DNA of 64,000 bases from Prostheceraeus crozeri. Its lineage: Eukaryota; Platyhelminthes; Polycladida; Euryleptidae. The stretch is taken from positions 363,001 to 427,000 of the forward strand of contig CAJQUW010007273.1 of NCBI GenBank assembly GCA_907163375.1. The letters run 5' to 3'. Shown in pieces: positions 41,905 to 54,471 of this stretch. Position 1 is the first letter of the stretch, and every line of letters begins with the position of its first letter. The notes beneath the pieces are model-generated. The model made no database searches and was not told the DNA's origin. It saw only the letters and a program-made list of their open reading frames with translations. The translations under genes and the position numbers were made by a program.

Positions 41905-43860
41905 GATAAGTATGTTCATGCTCCTTCGTGCCTTGATTTTCATGATATGTATATAACGGAAGACATTGATCAAAAACTCATGATATTCTACTCAATGCTA
42001 TGGTCTTGCATCAATCTGATTCCACAAACCACTATAACGATGACAACAAAATATAAGCCCTGGATCACTCCTGCAATAAAACATATGATCAATCTTTGTT
42101 GGAAAGCTTTTAAAACCAATAACATGGCTGTGTATAATCACTACAAATGCAAAACGAAAGATGTGATTCGCAAAGCCAAAGTCCGATGGGCATCCAAGTG
42201 TACTGAATTGACTAGAAGCGTATGGAAGGTTGTGAATGAACTTCGTGGCTCCAAACAAAGATCATGCATCGGCAATTTGATTTCAGAATATCCTAGCATC
42301 CAGGATTGTTGGTAACGGCATAAACGACGCCTTTAAGAAGGTATTTATAGATGAAGAAGCTGTAAGCAACTTCATGTTATCTGTTGACGGGTATGGTTAT
42401 GCTTTAGATGATACGTGGTGTCCTTTGACCGAGCCACATTCCGTCTATTCTCTTCTTAGAAAACTCTCTATAAACAAATCAACCGGTAGTGACGGAGTAC
42501 ATCCTCGGTTCCTGAAAGAAGGTGCCTTGTTTCTTGCTGAACCGGTCACACACATAGTCAATACTTGTATTCTGCTAAAACATATGCCTAAATTATGGAA
42601 GTTTGGTACCATATGTCCTGTTCCAAAAACACCTGTACCAAGAATCGATCAACTTCGACCAATCACACTTCTGCCTATTTTGGCCAAAGTATTTGAGAAC
42701 CTGGTGCTGTCAAGCATCAAACCAAAAATTCTGCGTTATATCGACAAGAATCAATTTACGTATATTCCATCATCAACAACGTGTGCTCTCATCCATTTGC
42801 ATGATAGAATCACTAAGCTTTTGGAAATTATCGATAACGTTGGTGTTGCTTTCTTGAATCCAGACTGCTCTAAAGCGTTTGACACTATTTCGCATAAGGT
42901 TCTAGTTGAAAAGTTGATGAAATTTCATTTTCCATCGGATTTCGTGCAGTTTATTGCGTCTTACCTTGCGATCTATTTCAAGCAATACGTATAGGTGATT
43001 ATCAAAGCGAATATGTGGCTGTCACCAGTGGAGTACCACAAGGGTCAATCATTAGTCCCTTCTTGTTCATATTATATACGGTGGACCTCATAGAAATGCC
43101 TGTGAATTACATCAAATATGCAGATGATACTTTAATCATTCATCCAATATTCCACAACATCACTGAGTCATCATTCATCCAATATTCCACAACATCACTG
43201 AGTCAGTGAGCACTTTGAAGTCAACATTTTCCTCAATCGTGAAAAGAGTGAGACATTGCATTTGAAGGTAAATGTTGAAAAGTCCAAGCTGATATTGTTC
43301 CATAAAAAAGGCCTCTCTCTAAACAGAATGTGGTCGATTTGTATACCTGATGTTCCTAAAGTAAATTACATCAACATCTTTGGGGTTACTTTCAGTTCCG
43401 ACCTCAAGTGAGACAGACACTTTTCGAATGTTATTAAGAAGTGCAACAGTCGACTTTACGTTATGCTATGCGCATCATCAAAGACGTTGTTTCCCAAAAA
43501 GTTCTTACTTCTACATTCTATGGAATAGTTGTTTCACTATTGGATTATGTTTCTGCTGTATTTGTTTCCTTGCCGGCTCATCTACAGCATCACATTAACA
43601 CTCTCTTCAAAAGATGTCATCGTATTTTACATGGTTACTTTTGTGAATGTGATAAACTTGAGAATCCCAATGAACGCCGCTTTCGCATTGCTCATAAATT
43701 GTTCCTCTCAGCGGAAAAAAATCAACAGCACTCGCTACACTGTCTCATACCATATAGATTATCCAGAGCAAAGAAGTCTACAATTAAATTGACGAAAACC
43801 AGCAGAAGACACAGGCAATTCCAGGTTTTCATGTTGTCCTATCATGGTGGCCAAGCTTAA
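41905..43860 (+). pseudogene. LINE ORF2, reverse transcriptase part, broken
   Basis: Continuation of the LINE polyprotein beyond the LTR element. It has the linker KPWITPAIKHMINLCWKAFK, then a frame change and stop near 42315. The reverse transcriptase follows in another frame: NKSTGSDGVHPRFLK, RPITLLPILAKVFENLV, FLNPDCSKAFDTISH. A stop near 42994 and a further frame come next, with SGVPQGSIISPFLF and the catalytic YADD. A 35-bp tandem duplication (43137-43206) breaks it again, and a last open piece (43441-43860) carries the typical C-terminal region. APE endonuclease plus this RT suggests the CR1/Jockey group. At least three breaks make it inactive. Confidence 0.85.
43137..43206 (+). repeat. 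35-bp tandem duplication in LINE RT
   Basis: The unit beginning CATTCATCCAATATTCCACA occurs twice, head to tail, at 43137-43171 and 43172-43206, without visible differences. Thirty-five is not a multiple of three, so the event shifts the reading frame just after the YADD motif. Confidence 0.9.
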
Positions 43861-45130
43861 TGAATTTTGTGTTTTTCTATTCTCTACAAGCGCATAAACT
43901 TGATTTCAAATGGTGTACTTTTTCTTATGTATTATTTTTGATTTTCATTTCACTGAATAAAACACCTTCTTTCTCTCTTATATGACGTGCAGGCAAGCAA
44001 TATAAGATTTTAACGAAATGAATGATGAAATGAAAGATTAGTGGATATATTGAAGAGAAATTAACCAATCTGTGGTTGCAGTCATAAGACAGAATTTACG
44101 AGATCATGTGGTCCAGTGATACAAACTTCCCACCACACCGGTAGAAAACACAAAATTCGTCTAGAAAGCATCTTTGAAAGCCAAGGCCTATTTGAGAGTG
44201 GACGGTTCTCAAATGCTTGTTTTCGAGCAAATACAATGACTCATCATCGGTTTTGATGTTAAGTGATATCAGTTGAATTATATTATTGCCTGTCAAACAA
44301 ATTCATCACAAATATTCTAACTGATTATCTACCAGTGGATGACAGTTCCTTAGTACAATGACAATCAAACAATTTCATATCTCTATTTCACAATGAGCGC
44401 CAAGAGATAACAGCAACTTCAGCAAGTCAATTGCAATCAACGGAAGTTAGAAGGAAGAATAAAGTCGTTCTTATAAGCCGAGGAGTGAACCAAGAAGAAA
44501 TAAAAGATTGCCGTGAAGTTGCTTGCATCAGCGGCTATTGTGTAAAGAAAGTTCGAGGCACAAACTTTTCGATGACAAGTATTATCGAAAAGCTTGAAGC
44601 TACTCCTGTCCATTAGCAACAAAGGCGACACTCAACCTTAACCCGTTTGACAGTGGAGAGACGAATAATTAGTTATTGCCATTGTTGGAACATTCACTTC
44701 TCCCGTGCATTATCATAGGTGAGAGTTACGACACATGGATCAATTAAATGAATTATTATTCAATCTGTGAATTTGCATCGCTGGATTCATAGATATCCGA
44801 CACTCAGACACGCTGCGGACACGTTGCCATGACAAAAGTACAAACAAGTACTGAATACAGTGGCTGACATGACAATGCTAAGGCTCATTTACCTCGTAAA
44901 AATTGATAACAAGAAAACTTCTAGAATGGAAGTTAATCACAGAATCAGGTTGCTAAAGCTCGTTAGCTTGCAAACCATAGAAATCCGACTTTCCCTTCGT
45001 GATGGGGCTGCTGTCATGGACAACAGTTGCTTGCTGATGATTATTTCAGCTGCTCAGTGCCGAAGTACTGGCGAAAGGGCGGAGGCACACACGATAATCC
45101 ATAATAATAAGCCGCAAACAGAGTTCAAAC
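43861..45130. other. LINE 3' UTR and sequence of unknown origin
   Basis: The LINE 3' region probably extends to about 43990, with an AATAAA near 43956. From there to the MITE I see no recognised gene; a 93-codon ORF at 44860-45141 has no known motif. The LINE 3' boundary is not marked by a poly(A) run or a clear target duplication. Confidence 0.4.
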
Positions 45131-45650
45131 TGCAGAATTAGACCGGTCGTCTCTTCTTCTGTTTGACTAGAAAGGAAACATTGGAGCATGTAACGTCAAT
45201 GAAATGACACAATCTGCTGACAAAATACCGTGGCAATTGAACAATAACCAGCCAATTCAACATTCAACACGCCAAATTGTGTGAAGTTTCAGTGACTGTA
45301 ACAACCGGATCACACAGCAAAGAGACACAGACGATGTCAAGTTCTACAGAGAGGCTTGTGAACGTTTTTTCGTACGCCTGCTAGCTTTCTTGATTATGAT
45401 CGGAAGGACCAGCATTATCGAGAAAACGTTAGCGCAATGATCTGAATTCTTCGACTCTGAAGGAATCGTGGCGATCGGAGCACTTTGAAGGAATTCACAG
45501 CAATCCGCAAACGACGCACGACTATTTTTCCTATCTCTGCAAGGCACTAAACATGTCTTTTTGCCCACTTAGAAGCTCCTGCATGTGCCATCGTTTTGAA
45601 TCAGTTTGCACTTCTAGCAAAGTGACACGCTTAAACAATCTAATTCTGTG
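45131..45650 (+). mobile_element. 0.52-kb MITE with 8-bp target duplication, copy 3
   Basis: The ends TGCAGAATTA and TAATTCTGTG correspond to those of copy 2. The flanks are GTTCAAAC (45123-45130) and GTTGAAAC (45651-45658), an 8-bp duplication with one mismatch. The orientation is opposite to the copy at 29611-30126. Confidence 0.8.
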
Positions 45651-45673
45651 GTTGAAACACTTGAGTTTCATAA

Positions 45674-45920
45674 GGATAAGCCATAAGCCATAAGTCAAAA
45701 GCCATAAGTCGTCACCCGGTTGAGAATCCTTGGGCGATGATCTTCAACGACGTTGCGATATAACGCGTCATTCTTTATGCTTAAGCTTTATGCTCTTACA
45801 AAAATTAGAAAAGTGTATATTTTCTTCTTCTGCCTGCTTGCATCATGTGTCATGAGAAAATGACTTATGGCTTAGGAGTGACGTGACGCGGCTTGACAGT
45901 GATGGCTTATGGCTTATTGT
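45674..45920. mobile_element. small inverted-repeat element with AAGCCAT words
   Basis: The left arm has ATAAGCCATAAGCCATAAGTC and AAGCCATAAGTCGTCAC. The right arm has GACTTATGGCTTAGGAGTGAC and ATGGCTTATGGCTTAT. These are inverted repeats with internally repeated CCATAAG words. No coding capacity; no firm target duplication. Confidence 0.5.
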
Positions 45921-46096
45921 GTTTGCCTCCGGCCTAATTGACTTCGTTTTCTTAAAGATATCCGGTTTTTATTTACCCTTTCATATCATTTACACAGTAC
46001 ATACAAGGGATCTCATTTTTCTGCAGATAATCAAATTTCACTACCGATGAGATGAGGAATCAAATTTATGATGCTTTCATCAGATATAGATTGATT

Positions 46097-48429
46097 CAGG
46101 GCTGTGGAGCCGATGCGTTATCTCATCGGCTCCGGCTCCGACTTCAAATTCAGGTTCTATCTATGCTGGTTATCCTGGATCCGTTGAACGGGTTTTTTGG
46201 ATAACGGTGTGGCCTTTAGAGGCTTGCTACAATCATCAAATTAGTTTTCATTAACAAGCAACGACTTAAGTTAATAATAAAAATGATAATAGCCTAATAT
46301 AATGACAAATAACATACTTGTCATATATTTTTGCATGAATTGACTATCTCTGAAAGATAAAATAAAGTTATAGCCAGGATTGGTTAAATTAGATAAAGAT
46401 CTCCCGCACTGGCTAAAAATAAATTGGCCTAGCCTGCAACCAGTCTACTACGAGGCTACATTAAATAAGACCACATGAGTGATGATGATATACCTAATTA
46501 GCCGTCACAGGGGCCGAATAGTAGTATCAGCTTTTTAACAAAGCTTGAATATGAAACTGGATAGCGTATGCCTCTAAATAGCTTAGAGGGCCTGTATCTA
46601 CTCGAACATGGAAAGGGTATCGGCTATATAGCCAAATATACCGTATCAATAAAGATATCAATTGCTTTATTGAATATTAAAGTGTATATAGGCTAGCTTA
46701 GGTTGTTATTGTTATTTGTTATTGCCTTTATTCAATAGTCTGTTGGTCCATGAATAATATGATCGGTGGGTAGCCCACGACTCATCATCTGTAGAAATTG
46801 TAATTTAGACAGCCTCATTGCAGTGTAGGCTAGAAATGTACAATTGAAAATTATACTTAAAAAAATTTAAAATATCTAATTTAGGACAAGCTTTGTAATT
46901 CTATGCAGCATACTTAATAAGTTAAGGCTTAACTTACATTATATTAATTTCGTATTTTTCATTAGGCTATGGCGTAAAGTTGCACTAAATAATTCATCAA
47001 TGATTCATGTATATTATTATATTCAATTTATGTATAACATATTACCACTATTCCTCTGATGATGGTTAGGCTGATGAAACTGAACTCGGAGTATCACACA
47101 GTATGTTGCAGGGTGATATGCATAATAAAAATTTGACTGCGAGCACCGAGCAGAAATCCCATCTACTTTGCTAGCTTTCGAATGCGCGTGTGGTTTAATG
47201 TCACAGACAATAGAAAAGGGAGGTCAAAAGGCGCCTTTATTGAGAGCGTCTCAGTCTTTTTTTATTGTTTACATATAAGTCAGCATGATATCAGCATAAA
47301 GTGTTGACAGACGGAAAAAATAATAATGAAAATTCTTGAAATCCACAGGTCTATGACATTTGGGGAAATATTATTACACGATACGACTCTTGTGCAGTCC
47401 TCCCCCCCCCCATTTTTTCTCTGGTCAAAAGATGCAGCACCATTGGATGTCCGTTTCAGCATCACCGGTTTGAGTGTATCAAACCATGAGCAGCATTCCA
47501 TCACCATTCCGTGCTGTTGTAAAAATCTACGTGGGTAATTGCGATGTCATGGTCGCAAACTTCGTCACCAAGTCAACATTGTAATTTGCCTTCGGGTTTT
47601 TCGCATTGAAATATACCCTTTGAATTTTTAAGTCAAAGGAAATTCATTGTGAATGAGATACCTTTAAAATAATAGGGCGCTACTAGAAGTGGCTGGGTCG
47701 CTTATTGCTATAGCCACTTGAGGACTTGTAGTCAGGTCATTCGTGTGAGTGTGAAGAGTTATCCCTCCAATCAAAATTGATCAAATTGAATAATCAATTG
47801 TTTTGAAAAATGCAGGTGGGGGGACTGCACAAGAGCCTACAATACAATCTAAGGAAATTGGCATTGTCACAGATGCCAGTAGCTTCTGCCAGTAGCCATA
47901 CCGATAGATGATAGCCTACATAGTAACCGTATTAGATTTAAGACATTGCGCAAGAAATGTAGCTATATTATCTTTGCTGACTGAACTGGAAATGTGTACA
48001 CAAATGACTGGCGACTTGTCTCTAGGAATCTACAATCATCTAGTTAGCATGCATATAACAAGTCTTCAAATTAATGGATTTTGGAGAATACGTTGTCAAT
48101 ATGGAAATTAGTCTTACGAAACATATGCAATAAAAAAATATTACACATGTGTGTAAATATATAATAAATATAATACAAAAGAAGGCGGCAACTGCAAAGA
48201 AAGATATCGTGGAGGACAGATCATTGGTATACTTAAAAGACATATCTTTAGATTTCAAATGATTTAATTTTTTTATGATGCCAATTAATAACTTTCAAAA
48301 TTCTAGATTTATATCAAAGCTCAAACTATTGGAGCCGTAGCCGGAGCCTTTGTGATAAATCGGCTCCGGCTCCGGCTCCGACCAAAACCATCGGCTCCTT
48401 AAGGCTCCGGCTCCGGCTCCACAGCCCTG
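46097..48429 (+). mobile_element. non-autonomous hAT element, 2.33 kb, copy 1
   Basis: The ends are CAGGGCTGTGGAGCC and GGCTCCACAGCCCTG, flanked by a perfect 8-bp duplication GATTGATT (46089-46096 and 48430-48437). Both subterminal regions carry runs of the hexamer GGCTCC/GGAGCC, likely transposase-binding sites. The interior (about 2.2 kb) has no BED finger or hAT dimerisation motif I can find, so it depends on a transposase made elsewhere. A nearly identical copy lies inverted at 56200-58560. Confidence 0.93.
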
Positions 48430-48437
48430 GATTGATT

Positions 48438-49495
48438 GGTCATTTCAACAATTTTATGTAACTTTGAAGCAGAGGTTCCTTTAGCTTGTAGCAATAAGCT
48501 AAAACTAGCCGATACAGTTTTTCTCGATTCCCTTTTAGCCGATATTTGCAATGGTCAGATTATTGTGGCTCCTTAATTAATGGAATGAAATCTAGAAGAG
48601 AGCTGGAGTCCTCTTGAACATATAGTGAAATTATAGACAGTCATCTGATGCACAAACATAAATTTAATCCTGGATATCTTGACCAGCTTTGATCTTTACC
48701 TGCCATCAATCACATGCGACTTTCACTTTGCGCTGTACTGTAAGTTATGCTGAATCATGGCCACCCATGGTTAAATGCTAATATACATTAGATGATTTTG
48801 AGATCTGACAGCTTTTTATTATTACTGTGATTTTTCTTATCACTGTATTTTTGTTATGAGCCATTACTGTGGATGTAAGACCGAGATTCAAAAATCCTCG
48901 TGCCAGCTCTGTCACTCGTCATATTATATCTTGCAGAACCTTTAGCTAAAATCGTAGTCCGTCATTTTATTTTTCTATCATCGGTAGTAGTAACAATTAC
49001 CGCTATCTACAAATTCTAGAGTCGCTCATTATTAAAGCTATGATGCCGGCTCTTTGTGTACAGAAAGAAACGTATCAATGTCACCTTGTGAGGTAGCAGA
49101 TTAATATTCATGTTTATTAGCTCACTGTCGTAACCGCTCTCTATTTCAGACATTGTAGCTTGCATTCCATAATCCGGTGTGTTCCACTGACGTGAACCAG
49201 CGAAAGGCCTCTGGACATGTCCTCGCAATCATGTTACCTAACTTTTGTACTGTATTTCTTTCTTTTATTTAAAGGTGTAGTTCGGTGAAATTTTCAACCT
49301 TGTCTCAATGGCTTCTTCTTTGCATAATAGTCAATCTAGCGAACTTTGACACACTTCTGATTCCTCAATTAGCCGCAATCATCAACTTGAGGACATGAAA
49401 CGACGTCACATGTGCCAGTCATCTGATACGTTACTGTTGGCATGCTAGGTGACGACAAGAAGTCACTCTTGTTTCTGTTCCTGAACGCAGACACA
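48438..49495. other. stretch without recognised gene
   Basis: About 1 kb of AT-rich sequence in which I see no gene or repeat pair. Confidence 0.4.
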
Positions 49496-49669
49496 ATGCC
49501 TAAAATGGCACAATGCTGCGCATACATGTGCACAAACAAAGCGGACGATCCTAGGAAACCTTCCATCTACGACATTCAGAAAGACAAAAAACGGATGTGT
49601 AGTAGCATTGCACGAGCTCATATTAAACCGACGAGGCACGGTGTTGCATATTCTGAACCAATGTTCTGA
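49496..49669 (+). pseudogene. THAP zinc-finger relic
   Basis: 57 codons from an ATG. MAQCCAYMCTNKADD resembles the opening C-x(2-4)-C of a THAP domain, QKDKKR the conserved basic middle part, and IKPTRHGVAYSEPMF the end, where the usual C-x2-H of CSEHF is replaced (YSEP). The expected Trp in the middle is also absent. THAP fingers are DNA-binding domains at the N-terminus of P-element-like transposases and related host proteins. The frame stops at once, and no transposase core follows. I read it as a decayed N-terminal fragment of a THAP-type transposase. Confidence 0.5.
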
Positions 49670-50694
49670 AGCTTCAAATGAAATGATAAAATAAAAGATC
49701 TAAGATATTCAAAGTGTGATGTTGATGGAATATTGCAAAATCAGACAGCCTTTACTCCACTTGAGTAAGGAGGCTGTACCATGCTTGAAAATTGGAATCA
49801 AATTAGTATAAAATTTCTCTCGCTAAATGACACAGATGTTCTACGAAAACTTAATGAAAGTCGGGCCAAATTTGAGATGTTGCTATCAACTAATTCTCGA
49901 GACGAACTTCAATTTCTTCAGATAAAATGGACATGGATTTCGATAGTTACCATGTAATGCATGACTCTTCAGAAAGTTAAGAGAGTCAAGCTGCTCCAGT
50001 TCGTCTAACGTTTGATGTTCCATACAATTGCTTTTTGTGTTGATTTGCAGTACCGGTATATTTCTTGCACTCCTCCTATATTTCTGACACAGAAAATGTA
50101 CATTTCAGAATCTGACAGCAAATATACAGCGAACAATTATTTGTCGTATTTTGCCTCTCGTAGGCGTGAGTGTGTTGAATCGTGATTAGCCACATGTGCT
50201 TCATTTGGTTTTCACCGGATATATCCCATCTCATTCAAGAATAATCTAGTTACCTTAGGTCCATTCAGAGATTTGCTTGCTTGCATACCACAGGGTTCCT
50301 CTATCAGACAACCACAGCGAACGGTGCCTCCTGTCTAGTGCACGGCGCTCTGCTTCTCAGTAAGCAGGAATCGGCAGCTGTGACATCATCATGAATCTTT
50401 AACGTGAATCTGCATGCAAACTAACGAGAAGATCAACGTGACAGTGATACGAAATCGTCGTAGTGACTGAATACTTCAATATTCAGAAATAAAATGCGTT
50501 TCTGAACAAGAAGTGGATGCAGAATTATTTTGTTTTGGGATTTGTGTACAAACCAATTTTAACTTCTCATTGACATCTTTCAAGCCTTCAGTTTTAATTG
50601 TGTGAACAAATTTAAAAGAAAGAATGCAATTTTCGTGTTATTTCAGTGGGGAGAATTAATCGAAAGGAACCAAAAGTGCATGAGTTTGTGCATG
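49670..50694. other. stretch without recognised gene
   Basis: No continuation of the THAP relic and no other gene found. A short palindrome (CAGCCTTTACTCC/GGAGGCTG) is at about 49747-49776. Confidence 0.4.
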
Positions 50695-52078
50695 TATACT
50701 GCTCGCCAATAAGAAGTAGGACAATGGTCTCTAAGTTAAGTATAGACTGAAAACAGACCATAATCCAGACAAATATGCGTGTATTGATTGTAACAGGCAT
50801 GTATAAAGCTTATAAGAGGTCATTCATTATCGCGTGTGACCCCATCGAGTTTGAATGCATTGTTGAAGTCGTCCAGGCACTCTGTCAATAATGTGCTGAA
50901 TAGTCTCTAGGAACTTGGTTCCACTGGTAACGTAGCCTCTCCAGAAGTTATTCAAAAGTTGCCGGAGTAGTGAGCATTCGTCTGTTAGTTTTCGTTGTAG
51001 AACGTCACACACATGCACTACTGGCGATATGTCAGGGGATCTTGAAGGCCAATCAATCAGAAAAGCATTAGAATTTCGCAGCGTCGTGTTCACAGACGTA
51101 GCAGTATGTGGCCTAGCATTGTCTTGCTGAAGAGTAAGTCCAAATTCGTCGCAAGTTGGAATCATGATTGGCGTCATTATTTGGTCTCGATACTAATCAT
51201 CGTTCACTGTACCCTCTAGTCCAAATGAATCAATTCCGTTTTGCTCTCGTACCAGATTCCGGCCCAAACCATTATACTTCCACTTCCATGTCGATCATGC
51301 TCTGCGATGCAACAATCTGCAAACCGCTCTGTGGACAGACGACGAACTTGCACTCTTCCATCGTGAAAATCCAAGCAAAACCGAGATTCATGTGTCCACA
51401 GAATCCTGCGCCAAAAAGCAAAAGGAGCATCTATCAGGTTCCTACACCAATCAAATATTGTCTTACGCTGACTTAATGTTAGTGGTATTCGTAAAACAGG
51501 CCTGTAGGAACGATAACCGCCACATAGCATTTGTCTATAGGCAGTTCGAAGTGAAAACGTTGGGCGTCCAGGATGATGTAACCATTTGTAAACACTTCTC
51601 ATGCTACAAAATCTGCATCTTTTCCCTGCTAAAATAGGTCGTTGATCTTGCCTCCCACTAGTAATTCTTCGTCTACCACTACCTGGTTATCTCTCAACAT
51701 GTCCTTCTTCTCTATATTTATTTCACCGTTTCTCCACTGTTCTTTTAGAACAGTTCATCTTTCTCGCAACTTCTCCAATCGATACACCGGCTTCTAGCAT
51801 AAATAGGCTCGACAAGACGACCTTCATGAAAAAGTCACCTAATTGCTGTATTTCGTTATCTCAACTGAAGTCTGATCGAAGAAGTCGGGCATTTTAAAAG
51901 ATTGCTGACACAGTGAACATTGTTCATATTGTGTTTGTGTGATAAATACAATGAATCAACAATGAACGCAATTGAATAGTGATTCATTACAGCATAAAAC
52001 ATTTGGAAGTTTCAATAAAGTTTAGGTTCAATTCCCTGAAATTATGCTGTCCTATACCTTTTATTGGCGAGCAGTATA
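50695..52078 (-). mobile_element. inactive Tc1-like transposon, 1.38 kb
   Basis: Terminal inverted repeats of about 30 bp bound it: TATACTGCTCGCCAATAAGA at the left and, read inward from the right, TATACTGCTCGCCAATAAAA, followed by a shared TAGGAC. The ends abut TA. Inside is a frameshifted transposase relic on the minus strand. This family is different from the Tc1 element at 25810-27465 in both terminal repeat and protein sequence. Confidence 0.85.
50827..51602 (-). pseudogene. Tc1-like transposase relic, frameshifted, catalytic residues lost
   Basis: Two overlapping frames together cover the catalytic part of a Tc1 transposase. The first (51216-51602) has HPGRPTFSLRTAYR and LWTHESRF, in which the first catalytic Asp of the usual WTDESRF is His. 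It ends near a GSIMVWAGI motif. The second (50827-51177) has LQQDNARPHTA with the second Asp intact, then SPDISPVVHVCDVL, in which the third catalytic residue (Glu of NPIEHVWD) is Val. Further N-terminal sequence upstream is too decayed to follow. A frameshift plus two lost catalytic residues make it inactive. Confidence 0.85.
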
Positions 52079-54378
52079 TATTTGTGCAGCATTTGTGCAT
52101 GTATATGTTGCTTGACAATCATAATGTAAAGTAGAACATACAGACGTTACTAATAAAGAAGAGAATGAAAATTCATTGGTAGATAGAGTTGGTTATTTAC
52201 TAGTATATAGTAGATAGTGTAGCAGATAGATTTACAGTGCAAGCACACTGGCGTAGGCACGCGCTAGCATTAATATGATGCTATTTCGACCATTTCGAGC
52301 ACAACAAAGGTATTAATGATGCTTTTGATTACTCTATCAAAGATGCAATTCAATATTCAGTAATCTTGCGTAGCAGACGATGCAGAAACAGAGGAGTCTC
52401 TAAATAATGACAGAAAGTAAGATTCATCTGCAAAGGTCAGGCACTTCTTGGAGTGTCAAACTGAGACATTCTGTGCGAAATTAAGACATTGAATGACAAT
52501 GTGGGCTCGTGGACTCATGCACCTTGCAGTTCTAAAAAAGTACATCCCTAAGCTACTACATATTTTGTTTGGATTATGGAGAATGAAATGAATATCCTAC
52601 CTAGAGGCAGTTGTATTAGAGATTTCTAGACATGACAGACGTGATTGTCAATGAAATGCGTCGAATTCTCAAGGAAAGCATTTGATGACTTAGTTTGAAT
52701 TCTTTTAGGGCGCTTTAAGAAGTAAAATTAGTAGAAATCGACGTGCTATTTATGATTTTCTTATGTATGTCGAAATGTCAATACAACTGTCAGTTTTTTC
52801 TCTAAGCACTTGACCGTACTTGGCTCATTCGTGAACCTGCAATTATGGTAGCAACTAATTAATTTGTGTTTACAGATCAAACAAATTTGAGTATTCATAG
52901 AGTTAAATGACTTTCATCATCTATCTGTAATTTTGTTAGCCTTTGATGCGAAATTTGGGCCACAAAACTGCTCTGTGGCTAAACAAAAACTGTAGTAGTG
53001 GCAATAGAACTACTGTCTCATTGATCGGACAACTCAAAGAATTGCATTCCTGTCAACAACCATCTTGTCATTCGTCGGTCTGTAATTGGTTTAAGTATAA
53101 TGAAACAATGATAATGGAATAAGTTGTATAGAATGAATAGGTTGTAATCATATACGAACTAAATCACTGCAAACAGCTTCAATTTTAGGCATGTGACTTG
53201 GTTTTTTTCTTATTGAGAATGGTTTTAATACAACTGTTAAATTGCGTATATTAACGGATTTGACAAAGTTATTAAACGAAACCAGTCCTCCGACAAAGGA
53301 ATTTTTTCATTTGGCCTTCTAATCAGTTGGCAAGGAGTGAGCGGAGCCTGCTGTGGATTTTTTTCACAGCTTCTCTATCCATCTATCTAAAAGAGCTTAC
53401 TGCTTCGAATTGTGAATATAGTTGGATCGCATAGAAGTCTACAAACTGCACTTTACAATAAGTCATTAAATAGTGAGCAGAGAAATCTTTCTTTCTTCAT
53501 TTATGCAATAATTAACTGATCTGTTTGCTCTGACATCCACTCGGTGAAGAGGAAAACATTTGAAATATTTTGACAATGATGTTGACGAAGTTGATGATAA
53601 GAAGTATTCCATCATTGTTGTAAAACATAATTAGACTACTCAGTGTCTGTGCTTGTCGTCTCACAAAATATTCAGACGGAATCTCTCAGAATTCCAACGG
53701 AGATGGAATGTTATCAGTTTTATTGTACATCTGAAAATCCTGGAATTTATGCGGAGGATAAACTCCAATTACCTCTTTCTTTCTTCTTAGCTAGCTGTAT
53801 CAGTAAAGATTTGAAACATTGAAATATTTGCATTTCTATGCCACTGTTGAAACATAATTCGTCGTTAAGTTAAGACTGGTAATCGCATAATTATATTGTT
53901 TTTCAGGAAATTGTTATTGCGATCATTTACGTTTATCATATACTGCTGACTCACGGCACTTAAGTTCTACACTTCATTTGAAAATTCCTGTTATGAAAAT
54001 ACAAGCGGTGAAACAAAAAATTCTTCTTAGAAAAAAGAATGGATTGGACCGAACTTTTGGCGGGCGAATTTGTTGGTGATTTTGACCGTACATTTACTTA
54101 AGCGGAAGAATTGCTTTGTTCAGAAATCATTCAATAAAGATCTATGTCATAAAGTACTAGACTTCTTTTTGAATGGCCATTAAAAGTTCCGGCCGAATGA
54201 GGCTCAATAAAATACCGCATTAATAGCGAAAAATGCCAACACAGATTCGAAGTCGATTTTTATCTGTCAAATACAATTGAAAATATGGAGGCAATTGAAT
54301 CAGAAGCATTCTCGCAAGCTTCAGGTTATAGCATCCTGCCACAATTGTCCGCGCCAGGGGCCACAAAAAATGTACCGT
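52079..54378. other. stretch without recognised gene
   Basis: 2.3 kb of AT-rich sequence; no ORF with a known motif, no paired terminal repeats and no RNA gene recognised. Confidence 0.4.
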
Positions 54379-54471
54379 AATTAATTGATTGGTGTCATCG
54401 AATAGCTACAATTAATTGATTGGCGTAATCTAATAATTGCAATTAATTGATTGGTATAACGGAATATTTGT
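54379..54471. repeat. three tandem copies of a 31-bp unit
   Basis: Units starting AATTAATTGATTGG at 54379, 54410 and 54441 are exactly 31 bp apart and diverge in their second halves. This is a small minisatellite. Confidence 0.75.

Noticed and set aside
29611..45650. One giant transposon with 0.52-kb terminal inverted repeats
   Set aside because: Each arm has its own 8-bp duplication and its own complete pair of ends, so they are two independent MITE insertions.
47280..48111. ORFs of about 70 codons repeated in both hAT copies
   Set aside because: They share sequence because the elements do. No BED, RNase H-like or dimerisation motif is present, so they are not a transposase.
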